64,000 nucleotides of DNA from Rhizobium leguminosarum. Its GTDB lineage: Bacteria > Pseudomonadota > Alphaproteobacteria > Rhizobiales > Rhizobiaceae. Position numbers and translations under genes: made by a program. Numbering within the stretch: position 1 is the stretch's first letter; each line of letters starts with the position of its first letter. Shown here one piece after another: positions 28,088 to 36,532 of the stretch. Under the pieces are notes generated by a model. The model was not told the origin of the DNA. It was given only the letters and a program-made list of their open reading frames with translations, and did no database searches. The stretch lies in the NCBI RefSeq assembly GCF_004123835.1, contig NZ_MZMU01000011.1, positions 62,001 through 126,000 of the forward strand, read 5' to 3'.

Positions 28088-28488
28088 TTGCCTATGGCTT
28101 GGATACAAACGTCCTGCTGAGGCTCATCGTCGACGATGATCCGGAGCAAAGGGCGGCCGCCCTGAAATTCGGTGAAGGCATCGGCAGGGATTATCGTGGA
28201 TTTCTCTCGCTTCTGAACCTCTTGGAACTGGATTGGGCGCTGCGCGCACGGTTCGGCTTCAAGAAAAAGGACGTTGTCGAGGCAATCGGCAAGTTGACAC
28301 GCGTCAGGGGATTGGACATCGAGAACCAGACCCTCGTTATCAAGGCCCTGAGGGCCGTGGAAACGCGAGACGCCGATTTTGCCGATGCCTTGATCGGCTA
28401 CCGCGCCGCGGATGAGGGATGCCAGGCGACCAAGACATTTGACCGGCACGCGTTCAAGACCGTGCCAGGTATGGAGCTTCTTTCATGA
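28084..28488 (+). CDS. PIN-domain (VapC-like) toxin, second pair
   Basis: 134 residues with the PIN acids in [42 protein letters not shown] and [10 protein letters not shown]. Its LDTNVLLR...D-D-PEQ start is typical of the second major VapC group, different from the first toxin in this locus. It shares four-base overlaps with the antitoxin upstream and with ruvB downstream, so ruvB translation is probably coupled to it. RNase target unknown. Confidence 0.87.
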   Translation: MIAYGLDTNVLLRLIVDDDPEQRAAALKFGEGIGRDYRGFLSLLNLLELDWALRARFGFKKKDVVEAIGKLTRVRGLDIENQTLVIKALRAVETRDADFADALIGYRAADEGCQATKTFDRHAFKTVPGMELLS

Positions 28489-29525
28489 GCGAATCCGCCC
28501 GCCTGATATCGCCGGAAAAGCGGGGCGAAGACCTTGATATCACGTTGCGCCCGCAATCGCTGGACGAGTTCACCGGCCAGGCGGAAGCGCGCGCCAATCT
28601 CAAGGTCTTTATCGAGGCGGCGAAAAACCGCGGCGAAGCGCTGGACCATGTGCTCTTCGTCGGTCCGCCCGGCCTCGGCAAGACGACGCTGGCGCAGATC
28701 ATGGCCAAAGAGCTCGGCGTCAACTTTCGCTCGACGTCGGGCCCTGTGATCGCCAAGGCCGGCGATCTCGCTGCACTGCTCACCAATCTCGAGGAGCGCG
28801 ACGTGCTCTTCATCGACGAGATCCATCGCCTCAACCCCGCAGTCGAGGAAATCCTCTATCCGGCCATGGAAGATTTCCAGCTCGACCTCATCATCGGGGA
28901 AGGCCCTGCCGCTCGCTCGGTGAAGATCGACCTGTCGAAATTCACGCTGGTGGCGGCCACCACCCGCCTCGGCTTGTTGACGACGCCGCTGCGCGACCGC
29001 TTTGGCATTCCGGTGCGCCTGAGTTTCTACACCGTCGAGGAGCTGGAACTGATCGTGCGCCGTGGCGCGCGGCTGATGAACCTGCCGATCACCGAGGAGG
29101 GCGCCCGCGAGATCGCAAGACGCGCCCGCGGCACCCCGCGCATCGCCGGCCGGCTGCTGCGGCGCGTGCGCGACTTCGCCGAGGTGGCAAGGGCGGAAGC
29201 CGTCACCCGCGAGATCGCCGACGAGGCGCTGACCCGCCTGCTGGTCGACAATGTCGGCTTCGACCAGCTCGACAAACGTTACCTCAACATGATCGCCGTC
29301 AATTTCGGCGGCGGCCCGGTCGGCATCGAAACCATTGCCGCCGGCCTTTCCGAGCCGCGCGACGCGATCGAGGACATCATCGAGCCCTATATGATCCAGC
29401 AGGGTTTCATTCAGCGCACGCCACGCGGCCGTGTTCTGACCGCAATCGCATGGAAACATCTGGGAATGCAACCGCCCAAGGATATGGAGGCTGCGCAGTT
29501 CCGGCTGTTCCAGGAGGACAACTGA
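28485..29525 (+). CDS. ruvB: Holliday junction DNA helicase motor RuvB
   Basis: AAA+ motor that drives branch migration with RuvA. It has 346 residues: [19 protein letters not shown], Walker [10 protein letters not shown] near residue 63, Walker [13 protein letters not shown], sensor 1 [19 protein letters not shown], arginine-finger region, and a C-terminal winged helix ([19 protein letters not shown]). The start overlaps the stop of the second PIN toxin by four bases. Confidence 0.98.
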   Translation: MSESARLISPEKRGEDLDITLRPQSLDEFTGQAEARANLKVFIEAAKNRGEALDHVLFVGPPGLGKTTLAQIMAKELGVNFRSTSGPVIAKAGDLAALLTNLEERDVLFIDEIHRLNPAVEEILYPAMEDFQLDLIIGEGPAARSVKIDLSKFTLVAATTRLGLLTTPLRDRFGIPVRLSFYTVEELELIVRRGARLMNLPITEEGAREIARRARGTPRIAGRLLRRVRDFAEVARAEAVTREIADEALTRLLVDNVGFDQLDKRYLNMIAVNFGGGPVGIETIAAGLSEPRDAIEDIIEPYMIQQGFIQRTPRGRVLTAIAWKHLGMQPPKDMEAAQFRLFQEDN

Positions 29526-30428
29526 GTGATCACACGCCGCGGATTTTTCAAGGTTCTTGGCGGCGGTGTCGCAGGCGTTATGTCGCTCGGTGGTTACGCC
29601 TTCGCCTATGAACCGCTCGCGCGGCTCGCCATCACCCGCTATCAGCTGACGCCGCCGGGATGGACCCCGGGGCTCAAGCTGCGCGTCGTTGCGCTCGCCG
29701 ATCTCCATGCCTGCGAACCCTGGATGTCGGCAAGCCGCATTGCCGCGATCTGCCACAGGGCAAATGAACTCGAAGGCGACGTCACCGTCCTGCTCGGCGA
29801 TTACGCCGCCGGCATGAACATGGTGACGCAGTACGTGCATTCGAGCCAATGGTCGAAGGCGCTCGCCACCTTGCAGGCCCCTCTCGGCGTCCATGCGATC
29901 ATGGGCAACCACGATTGGTGGGAGGACAGGACCGCTCAGAAGAACGGCGGGATGGAAACATTCGGACACCGAGCCCTCGCCGACGTCGGCATCCGGGTCT
30001 ATGGCAACCGCGCCGTTCGGCTCGAAAAGGATGGCCGCGGCTTCTGGCTGGCGGGCCTCGAGGATCAGCTGGCGCTGCTGCCCGGCAGGAAATGGGGCCG
30101 CACGCATATGCTCGGCCTCGACGATCTCGAGGGAACGATGGCTCAGGTGACGGACGATGCGCCCGTCATCCTGCTCGCCCATGAGCCCGATATCTTTCCG
30201 CGCGTGCCCGAGCGGGTCTCGCTGACGCTCTCGGGCCACACGCATGGCGGACAGATCCGCCTCCTCGGCCGTTCGCCAATCGTCCCCTCGCGTTACGGCA
30301 ACCGCTACGCCTATGGCCATATGATCGAGGAGGGGCGTAATATCATCGTGTCCGGTGGCCTCGGCTGCTCCATCGCACCGGTTCGCTTCGGCGTGCCGCC
30401 GGAAATTGTCGTGATCGATCTTGGATAA
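29526..30428 (+). CDS. Tat-exported metallophosphoesterase (YkuE/calcineurin-like)
   Basis: 300 residues from a GTG start directly after the ruvB stop. The twin-arginine motif TRRGFFK at residues 3-9 and a following hydrophobic stretch suggest Tat export or anchoring. Metal-ligand motifs: VVALADLHACEPWM, TVLLGDYAAG, AIMGNHDWWED, VILLAHEPDIF and LTLSGHTHGGQIRLLG. The GDH/GNHD/GHTHGGQ set is that of the YkuE-like UDP-2,3-diacylglucosamine-pyrophosphatase-related group, but the substrate is not known. Co-transcribed with ruvB by position. Confidence 0.9.
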   Translation: MITRRGFFKVLGGGVAGVMSLGGYAFAYEPLARLAITRYQLTPPGWTPGLKLRVVALADLHACEPWMSASRIAAICHRANELEGDVTVLLGDYAAGMNMVTQYVHSSQWSKALATLQAPLGVHAIMGNHDWWEDRTAQKNGGMETFGHRALADVGIRVYGNRAVRLEKDGRGFWLAGLEDQLALLPGRKWGRTHMLGLDDLEGTMAQVTDDAPVILLAHEPDIFPRVPERVSLTLSGHTHGGQIRLLGRSPIVPSRYGNRYAYGHMIEEGRNIIVSGGLGCSIAPVRFGVPPEIVVIDLG

Positions 30429-30435
30429 GAATGGC

Positions 30436-30948
30436 ATGGCCAAGCGCACTCTCATACGCCTGAATGCGGGCACTGAGCGTTTCAACTATCGCATTGCCGG
30501 CCTCGGCTTTCGCGATGGCCACGTGCTCGTCCATCGCGCCGTGCATGAGCCCTTCTGGACCTTTCCAGGCGGCAGGGCGGAAATCGGCGAGACGTCGGAG
30601 GAAACGCTGAAACGGGAGATGGTGGAGGAACTGGGCGTTAACGTGACCGTCCATCGGCTGCTGTGGATCGTCGAGAACTTCTTCCGCTACGAACAACGCG
30701 ACTGGCATGAACTCGGTCTCTATTACCTGATGGACCTCCCGCCGGAATTCCCCTTTTTGTCCGGCCAGATCATCCATCGGGTCGAGGACGGCGACAACCA
30801 TCTCGAGTTCAAATGGGTGCCGGCAACGCGTAGTGCCCTGACCGCACTCGACATCCCGCCCTACTTCATCGCCGATGAAATCGAGAGCCTGCCCGTTGCG
30901 CCACGTCACCTCGTCTGGCGGGACGGCGATCTCGACGGCAAAGACTGA
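30436..30948 (+). CDS. Nudix hydrolase
   Basis: 170 residues. The Nudix box is complete: G-RAEIG-E-TSEETLK-REMVEELGV at about residues 55-77, with the Mg2+-binding REVxEE-type core. The start is placed at 30436, an ATG in frame after GGATAAGAATGGC; the alternative TTG at 30421 overlaps the previous gene. Substrate unknown; nucleoside diphosphate derivatives are likely for the family. Seven bases from the upstream stop, so it is probably in the same transcript. Confidence 0.92.
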   Translation: MAKRTLIRLNAGTERFNYRIAGLGFRDGHVLVHRAVHEPFWTFPGGRAEIGETSEETLKREMVEELGVNVTVHRLLWIVENFFRYEQRDWHELGLYYLMDLPPEFPFLSGQIIHRVEDGDNHLEFKWVPATRSALTALDIPPYFIADEIESLPVAPRHLVWRDGDLDGKD

Positions 30949-30967
30949 CGCAAGCAGTTGAAAATGT

Positions 30968-31010
30968 TACAGCATCCTTGTGCGCCTCAAAAGGCGCCCG
31001 GGCGCTGTAG
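30968..31010. repeat. Hairpin repeat of the CTACAGCG family, copy B
   Basis: TACAGC at the left pairs with GCTGTA at the right (31004-31009), and GCGCCT...AGGCGC pair inside. It lies between the Nudix and DinB genes, both on the plus strand. Confidence 0.7.
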
Positions 31011-31039
31011 CCAAAAGCGCTTAAAGAGGAGATGCGCCG

Positions 31040-31603
31040 ATGCCGACCTTCGATCCTGTCAGGCCATTCCGCAAACTTGCCTATAACAACGCCCTTGCCA
31101 ACCGCCGGCTGCTTCAGGCCTGCGCGACTTTAAAGCCTGGAGAATTCGAAGCGCCACGCACCAGCTTCTTCCCCTCGATCAAGGAAACCTTGAACCATAT
31201 CATCACGGTCGACTGGTTCTATGTCGACGGCCTGGAAGGCGGCACGCTCGGGCTCAAGGCCTTCGAGATCGACGAACCATTCGATGACGTCTCCTCGCTG
31301 GCGAAAGCGCAGGCGAAGGTCGATCAGCGCCTAGTGGCGCTTTGCGAGGCCCTGACGCCGGAGAGGCTCGCCTCGACCGTCAGCCTCCATCGCGGCGCCC
31401 GCATCCAGCAGGAGCGGATGGAGGACGTGCTCGGGCATCTCTTCCAGCATCAGACCCATCATCGCGGCCAGGTGCATGCGATGCTCTCTGGCACCAGCGT
31501 CGCTCCGCCACAGCTCGATGAATTCATCGTCGCCGACGATGCACGGTTTCGCGGCAACGAACTCGCCGACCTCGGCTGGAGCGAAGAGAGGCTGATGCGC
31601 TGA
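31040..31603 (+). CDS. DinB-family four-helix protein
   Basis: 187 residues of the DinB/YfiT superfamily, four-helix-bundle metal proteins that include thiol-dependent transferases. Metal-ligand histidines are in IKETLNHIITVDWFYVDG and in HLFQHQTHHRGQVHAML (the usual second and third His). SD AGAGGAGA lies eight bases upstream. The exact substrate is unknown. It stands alone, convergent with acvB across a second hairpin. Confidence 0.9.
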   Translation: MPTFDPVRPFRKLAYNNALANRRLLQACATLKPGEFEAPRTSFFPSIKETLNHIITVDWFYVDGLEGGTLGLKAFEIDEPFDDVSSLAKAQAKVDQRLVALCEALTPERLASTVSLHRGARIQQERMEDVLGHLFQHQTHHRGQVHAMLSGTSVAPPQLDEFIVADDARFRGNELADLGWSEERLMR

Positions 31604-31611
31604 TTTCATGG

Positions 31612-31652
31612 TAAAGCGCGCTTAAGCGTCCTATCGGACGCGCGACGCTTTA
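31612..31652. repeat. Variant hairpin related to the CTACAGCG family, copy E
   Basis: TAAAGCG at the left pairs with CGCTTTA at the right, with GCGTCC/GGACGC inside. It ends over the acvB stop codon and lies between two convergent genes. It shares the GCGTC...GACGC core but not the TACAG ends of the other copies. Confidence 0.55.
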
Positions 31653-33032
31653 ATTCTGCAGCCGCCTCTTCAGCCCGTCGATGATCGTCTTGGTAAGAAG
31701 GTCGTAATTCTCGTCGAAATGGTGGTCGCCGGGCAGTTCGATCACCTCGGCGCCGCTCTCCTTCACCGCCGGACAGGCGACATCGTCATCGTCGTCCTTG
31801 CCGTAGATGCATTGCACGAGCTTCGGATCGATGTTCTTCAGATCGCTGACGGGATCGCCTCCGGCCCCATCCGTTTTCTGGCCGAGCCAACCGAGAACGG
31901 AGATGACGTAGTCGACTTCGTGTGACAGCGACAGCAGCGACAATTGCACCACCGCCGACTTTTCAGCCGGCTTGAGGAGCTGGTAAGTGGCGGGTACCAC
32001 ATCGGCGCCGAAGGAATAGCCGACGAGCAGCACATGCTTCACCTTCCACTGCTTGCGGTAGAAGTCGATGATCTTCGAAAGATCGCCGGCTGTCTCCTCC
32101 GGCTTACGCTCGGACCAGAAATAGTGGAGCGAATCGACGCCGACGACCGGAATGCCTTCCTTCTGCAGCGTGCCGCCGACCTCCTTGTCGATGTCGCGCC
32201 AACCGCCGTCGCCGGAATAGATCACCGCCATCGTATCGAGAGCGGGGGTCGCCTCAAGGATCGCCAGCGGCAGGCCGAGCGGATTGCCGAAGGCGCCGGA
32301 GGCGGTGACGAGATCGTCGAGCGTATCGGCAAACACCGTCTGCGCATCGTCGGTGGAATCGCGGATCTCCATCGCAGCATGGATCTTCTTCAGCGCTTCG
32401 GCATGCGCCCTGCCATCCTTGTCGGCATTGGGCGTAAAGACGGTGACGATCGGATCCGGCAGAGCGCCGTCGCTGAGGCCATACATGGTGCGTTGGCCGA
32501 CGACCTGCTTGGAAGCCGGCGTGCAAAGTCCCTGGGCGAGCGGAATGCCGGCCTTCGGATCAACAGCAAGCGTCTGGCCGATCGTCGCATCCGGCGTCTG
32601 TGCGGCAATCGCCAGCGCCAAGGCCCCGCCCTCGCCGATGCCGGCGACGATCGGCAGGTGATAGGCACTGTTACCGGTCGCGCGCTGCACCTGCTGGCTC
32701 AGCGATTCGATGTCCGAGACCATGTAGACGCAGCCGTCATTGAGGCTGACGTCGTACCGGTTGAGCGCCTCGATATAGGAGGGGAAGTCGACGCCGATGA
32801 CGACGGCGCCTTCAGCGACCAGCCTGTCGGCTTCGGCCTTCTCATAGTCGCCCCAGCCGGCCGCATCCGAGATCAGCATCACCGTGCCCTTCACCTCCCC
32901 TTCCGGCAGGAAGATGTGCGGCGACGGGATGAGCCCGGCTTCGAAGCTCTGTGTGGTCTCTTCGGCAGCATCAGCCGGTGCGGCCGCGAGCATGCAGGCG
33001 CATGCCGTGGCAAGAAGGATTGTCCTGATCAT
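31650..33032 (-). CDS. acvB: Lysyl-phosphatidylglycerol hydrolase AcvB (VirJ family)
   Basis: 460 residues with a signal peptide ending PADA-AEE. The protein consists of two alpha/beta-hydrolase-like halves: the first around VMLISDAAGWGDYEKA and GIGEGGALALAI, the second around VIYSGDGGWRDIDKEVG and VLLVGYSFGADVVPAT with the nucleophile Ser in GYSFG. The final GDHHFDENY supplies the catalytic His. In Agrobacterium, AcvB hydrolyses lysyl-PG made by LpiA and is needed for virulence. Also called AtvA in R. tropici. It overlaps lpiA by four bases, the standard lpiA-acvB operon. Confidence 0.95.
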   Translation of the reverse strand: MIRTILLATACACMLAAAPADAAEETTQSFEAGLIPSPHIFLPEGEVKGTVMLISDAAGWGDYEKAEADRLVAEGAVVIGVDFPSYIEALNRYDVSLNDGCVYMVSDIESLSQQVQRATGNSAYHLPIVAGIGEGGALALAIAAQTPDATIGQTLAVDPKAGIPLAQGLCTPASKQVVGQRTMYGLSDGALPDPIVTVFTPNADKDGRAHAEALKKIHAAMEIRDSTDDAQTVFADTLDDLVTASGAFGNPLGLPLAILEATPALDTMAVIYSGDGGWRDIDKEVGGTLQKEGIPVVGVDSLHYFWSERKPEETAGDLSKIIDFYRKQWKVKHVLLVGYSFGADVVPATYQLLKPAEKSAVVQLSLLSLSHEVDYVISVLGWLGQKTDGAGGDPVSDLKNIDPKLVQCIYGKDDDDDVACPAVKESGAEVIELPGDHHFDENYDLLTKTIIDGLKRRLQN

Positions 33033-35632
33033 TTTCTCACTACCCCTTTCAATCCGCCCCCGATCAGAAATGTCGCGTCCATCAACGCGATCATCGGATT
33101 GCCCCCTCCGGATACCGCAAGATAGCGCGGTTGCCAGTGCGGATGAAACTTGGATTTGAATGCCCGAAGGCCTTTGAAGTTATAGAAGCGCTCGCCGTGT
33201 TCGAAAACGGTGCTGCCGATGCGGTCCCAGACGGGCGCCGCCTCGCGTTTCGACATGCCGGAAAGGGGCGCCATGCCGAGATTGAAGTGGGTGAAACCCT
33301 GCGCGCGCAGATATTCCATGATCTGCACGAAGAGAAAGTCCATCGAGCCCTTCGGCGCATCCGGCGAGAAGCGCATGAGATCGATCGTGCCCTCCTGTCT
33401 GGATTCGGTCACGAGGATATTGGCGAAGGCGACGATCCTGCCGTCCTTTTTCAGGATGCCGACCGGCTGCGAGGAGACGTAATCGGCATCGAAGGCGCCG
33501 AGAGAAAAGCCCTTTTCCTTGGCATTGTGATGCTCGAGCCAAGCCGTGGAAACGGCGGAAAGGTCATCGATGACCGAGCGCACGTCTTCAGGTTCGACGA
33601 CGGCAAATTCCAGCCCGTCGCGCTGGGCGCGGCTTGCCGTCTGGCGAAGGTTCGCCCACTTGCCGCCCTTCATCTCGAAGGTCCTGAGATCGGCCACCGC
33701 CAGTTCGCCGAGCTTGAAGGCGCGCAGGCCGGCATCGGCGCAATGCGACAGCAGCGCCGGCGATATCTGGTAGAACACGGCCCGGCAGCCGGCGGCGCGC
33801 GCCGCTTCGACGAAACGCCAGACGAGTTCCTGCACGGCGTGATGGTCGCCGACCGGATCGAACAGCGCGATCCAGGAGCGGCCCTGCCGGCCATACATGA
33901 TGAAAGCGTCGCCGTTTTCCGAGAACATAATGCTCTTGTCGCCCATGCGCACCAGATTGGCGTCGGCATTGCCCTGCTTCATGACGATCTCGACGGCACG
34001 CGCCAGGGCCTCGTCCGTCGCCTGCTCCGGCCGGAAGCTCGCCGGCCGGAGCAGGCTGAAGACGGCGATCGCCGACGAGATGATGGTGATGCCGAGGACG
34101 GCGCGTAAGCCCCGCGGCGCCTCGGCGGTGAATTCGAACTGCCACCAGAGCTGGTTGCTGTATTCGACGTCGCGATAGACGAAGAGCAGGATGACGACGG
34201 CGCCGACGACGATCACGGCGATCGCCATCAGCCAGGACGCCGTCAGCGCCTGGTTGAGCAGCGAGGCCTGGCGGGTAAAGAGCCGGCGGCTGACGAAGAG
34301 CCCGAAGATGAGGAAGGCGAGAAACGCGGCTTCGACAAGCGCGATCGCCTTCAACAGCGACAAAGTCAGCGCGGCAATTGCCGAGAACACAGCCACCCAC
34401 CAGGCGCCGTCAAGCCGCTGGCCGAGGCCGCGCGCGGCGACGACGAGGGCCAGCCCCAGCAGGCTGGAGAGGAAATGCGCCCCTTCGACCATCGGCAGCG
34501 GCAGATAGTTGGAGAGGAATTCGAGGTTCTGGTCCGGCGTCGGCGTGACGCTCGAAAACACCAGCATGACGCCGAGCAGCAGTGCGAGAGCCGACAGCAG
34601 CTGCGGCATCAGCCGTCCGCCGATGCGCCGCATGCTGGAGGCGGCCGGATGGTCGACGAAGCGCCGCAGCTCCGCCGCCAAGACCGCGAGCACCGCAATC
34701 AGCAGCGGCAGCACATGGTAGACCAGCCGGTAGAGCACCAGTGATCCGAGCACGGCATCGATGTTCACCGCGCTGCCGAGCGACGCGATGATCACGGTCT
34801 CGAACACGCCGAGGCCGGCCGGAACGTGACTGAGCACGCCGAGACCGACGGCGATCGCATAGACGGCGAGGAAGACCGGCCAGCCGATGGCCGTCTGCGG
34901 CAGCAGCACATAGAGTACTGATGCCGAGGCTGCGATATCGAAGGCTGTGACGAGGAACTGCCGCGACCAGGTACGCGAATCCGGCAGGCGGATTGCCACG
35001 GGGCCGAGATCGAGCACGCGCCCATCGCGGCCGACGATCATCACCGCGCCCAGAATGGCGACGATCGAACCGGCGATCAGCCTCAGAAGGAAGGGGCTTA
35101 CGCCGACGAGCGGGCCGATCTCATCGGCGATGACCATGAGGGCGATCGCCGCGACGCCCGCAAGCCCCAGTCCGAAGGACAGCGTGACGAAGGCGATGAT
35201 GCGGCCGATATCCTCCGGCGAGAGCCCGAGGCGCGTATAGGCGCGGTAGCGGATCGCACCACCCGAAAGCGCGCCGAAACCGGCGGTATTGCCGACGGCA
35301 TAGGCACTGAACGCCGTCAGCGCCACGTGCGGAAAGGGCAGCTTCTTGCCGATATATTCTATGGCGTTGAGATCGTAGAAGATCAGCGCGAGGAAACTGA
35401 GCGCCGTGAAGAACAACGCAAGCAGGATCGCGCTCGGCCTGGTCGCGGCCAGCGCACCGACGACGTCGTCATAGCGCACCTCGTTGGTGAGCTGCATGAT
35501 CGCGTAACCGACGAGGCAGAAGACCACCAGTGACGCGGCTGCCAGCAGCGGAGTTCTGTACCGTCTGATTAGTCCGCCAAAAGAAAACCCGCCCGTTTCT
35601 TCCATCTCTTCCAAATTGCCGTGCCCCGACAT
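33029..35632 (-). CDS. lpiA: Phosphatidylglycerol lysyltransferase LpiA (MprF family)
   Basis: 867 residues. The N-terminal part (about 25-540) has around 14 hydrophobic segments with the flippase-type UPF0104 region (NTAGFGALSGGAIRYRAYTRLG). The C-terminal part (about 560-850) is the DUF2156 transferase domain, which takes lysine from Lys-tRNA to make cationic lysyl-PG (MYGRQGRSWIALFDPVGD, TIDLMRFSPDAPKGSMDFLF). In Rhizobium tropici lpiA is acid-induced and needed for resistance to cationic peptides. A 233-bp upstream gap should hold the pH-responsive promoter; I saw no clear site. Confidence 0.95.
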   Translation of the reverse strand: MSGHGNLEEMEETGGFSFGGLIRRYRTPLLAAASLVVFCLVGYAIMQLTNEVRYDDVVGALAATRPSAILLALFFTALSFLALIFYDLNAIEYIGKKLPFPHVALTAFSAYAVGNTAGFGALSGGAIRYRAYTRLGLSPEDIGRIIAFVTLSFGLGLAGVAAIALMVIADEIGPLVGVSPFLLRLIAGSIVAILGAVMIVGRDGRVLDLGPVAIRLPDSRTWSRQFLVTAFDIAASASVLYVLLPQTAIGWPVFLAVYAIAVGLGVLSHVPAGLGVFETVIIASLGSAVNIDAVLGSLVLYRLVYHVLPLLIAVLAVLAAELRRFVDHPAASSMRRIGGRLMPQLLSALALLLGVMLVFSSVTPTPDQNLEFLSNYLPLPMVEGAHFLSSLLGLALVVAARGLGQRLDGAWWVAVFSAIAALTLSLLKAIALVEAAFLAFLIFGLFVSRRLFTRQASLLNQALTASWLMAIAVIVVGAVVILLFVYRDVEYSNQLWWQFEFTAEAPRGLRAVLGITIISSAIAVFSLLRPASFRPEQATDEALARAVEIVMKQGNADANLVRMGDKSIMFSENGDAFIMYGRQGRSWIALFDPVGDHHAVQELVWRFVEAARAAGCRAVFYQISPALLSHCADAGLRAFKLGELAVADLRTFEMKGGKWANLRQTASRAQRDGLEFAVVEPEDVRSVIDDLSAVSTAWLEHHNAKEKGFSLGAFDADYVSSQPVGILKKDGRIVAFANILVTESRQEGTIDLMRFSPDAPKGSMDFLFVQIMEYLRAQGFTHFNLGMAPLSGMSKREAAPVWDRIGSTVFEHGERFYNFKGLRAFKSKFHPHWQPRYLAVSGGGNPMIALMDATFLIGGGLKGVVRK

Positions 35633-35865
35633 CTCGTACCCTGCTGCAACTTCAAGCTGGCGGGAATCATTTCAGATGACGTAACATGAGAGGCATATAA
35701 GCTCTATGAAGCCATGCCGCCGCTACCAGCCCCGCCGCCTGCGCCTCAATCATCCTCAATTGGGGCGAATTTGCGCAGGCGGGCGTCACGATGCATTGCA
35801 TTTTCGTAAGCTTCAGCAGAGCCTTGCCCTCGATGGAGAGTTGAGACGCGGGAGAAAGGTTCGAT

Positions 35866-36243
35866 ATGCAGGATGGTTCGGCCTTCGTGATGCTTGCCCT
35901 CGGCCGCCTGCTGCTCGGCGGCCTCTATGTCGCTGGCGGCATTCAACATTTTTTCGTCATCGTGCCGCTGACCGATGCGATCGAAGCCCGCGGCGTTCCT
36001 TTTGCGAAATGGGTGCTGGTCTTGGGCAGCATGTTCCAGATCGTCGCCGGCATCCTGCTGATGCTCGGCCTTTTTGTCGCGGCAGCGGCATTCGGTCTCA
36101 TCATCTTCACCCTTGCCGCCACCATCATGCTGCTGAATTTCTGGGACATGCAGGGAACGGCGCGCGACAGCGCGATCAATACCTGGAAAACCAACATGGC
36201 GATCATCGGCGGCCTGCTGATCGCAGCAGCCGGCGCAGTGTGA
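35866..36243 (+). CDS. DoxX-family membrane protein
   Basis: 125 residues and four membrane segments (about 8-25, 45-62, 65-85 and 107-123). ALGRLLLGGLYVAGGIQHFF and LNFWDMQGTARDSAINTWKTN are family signatures. DoxX proteins occur in membrane redox/thiosulfate or stress complexes; the role here is unknown. SD GAGAAAGG before an ATG at 35866. Confidence 0.9.
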   Translation: MQDGSAFVMLALGRLLLGGLYVAGGIQHFFVIVPLTDAIEARGVPFAKWVLVLGSMFQIVAGILLMLGLFVAAAAFGLIIFTLAATIMLLNFWDMQGTARDSAINTWKTNMAIIGGLLIAAAGAV

Positions 36244-36474
36244 GGACATTCATGCGGCTGGCTCGCCGTTCGCCCGCGCATGCGCTGCATAGCGCGCGAC
36301 AGCAGCATCCCCTTCGCGTCGCGGCCGCCCGCTGCCTGCACCGTCGGCACGGGAGGATGGAGACGAAGATCATTCGGGAAGGCAGGCGGAGCAGCCGGAC
36401 CGTCGATCTCAAATTCACGGCTAAACTGGGGCCTAAATTCAGGAGCTGACGGCCTCGGCTATCAAGGCGCGCGC

Positions 36475-36518
36475 GACAGCGCCACTCGTCTTTTCGAGAG
36501 CCGCAAAGGACGCTGTAG
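36475..36518. repeat. Hairpin repeat of the CTACAGCG family, copy C
   Basis: GACAGCG (36475-36481) pairs with CGCTGTA (36511-36517). The loop contains CTCGTCTTTTCGAGAG, a second hairpin. It lies just before the convergent end of the gnd gene. Confidence 0.7.
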
Positions 36519-36532
36519 CGCTTTCAATTGTT

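Noticed and set aside
28398..30485. 695-residue open frame on the minus strand across ruvB and the phosphoesterase
   Set aside because: Runs antisense to genes with clear RuvB and metallophosphoesterase motifs. Long antisense frames are a normal result of the high GC content, and the protein has no recognisable domain.
36252..36449. 65-residue frame after the DoxX gene
   Set aside because: No ribosome binding site and no hydrophobic or domain pattern; the region is short and GC-biased.
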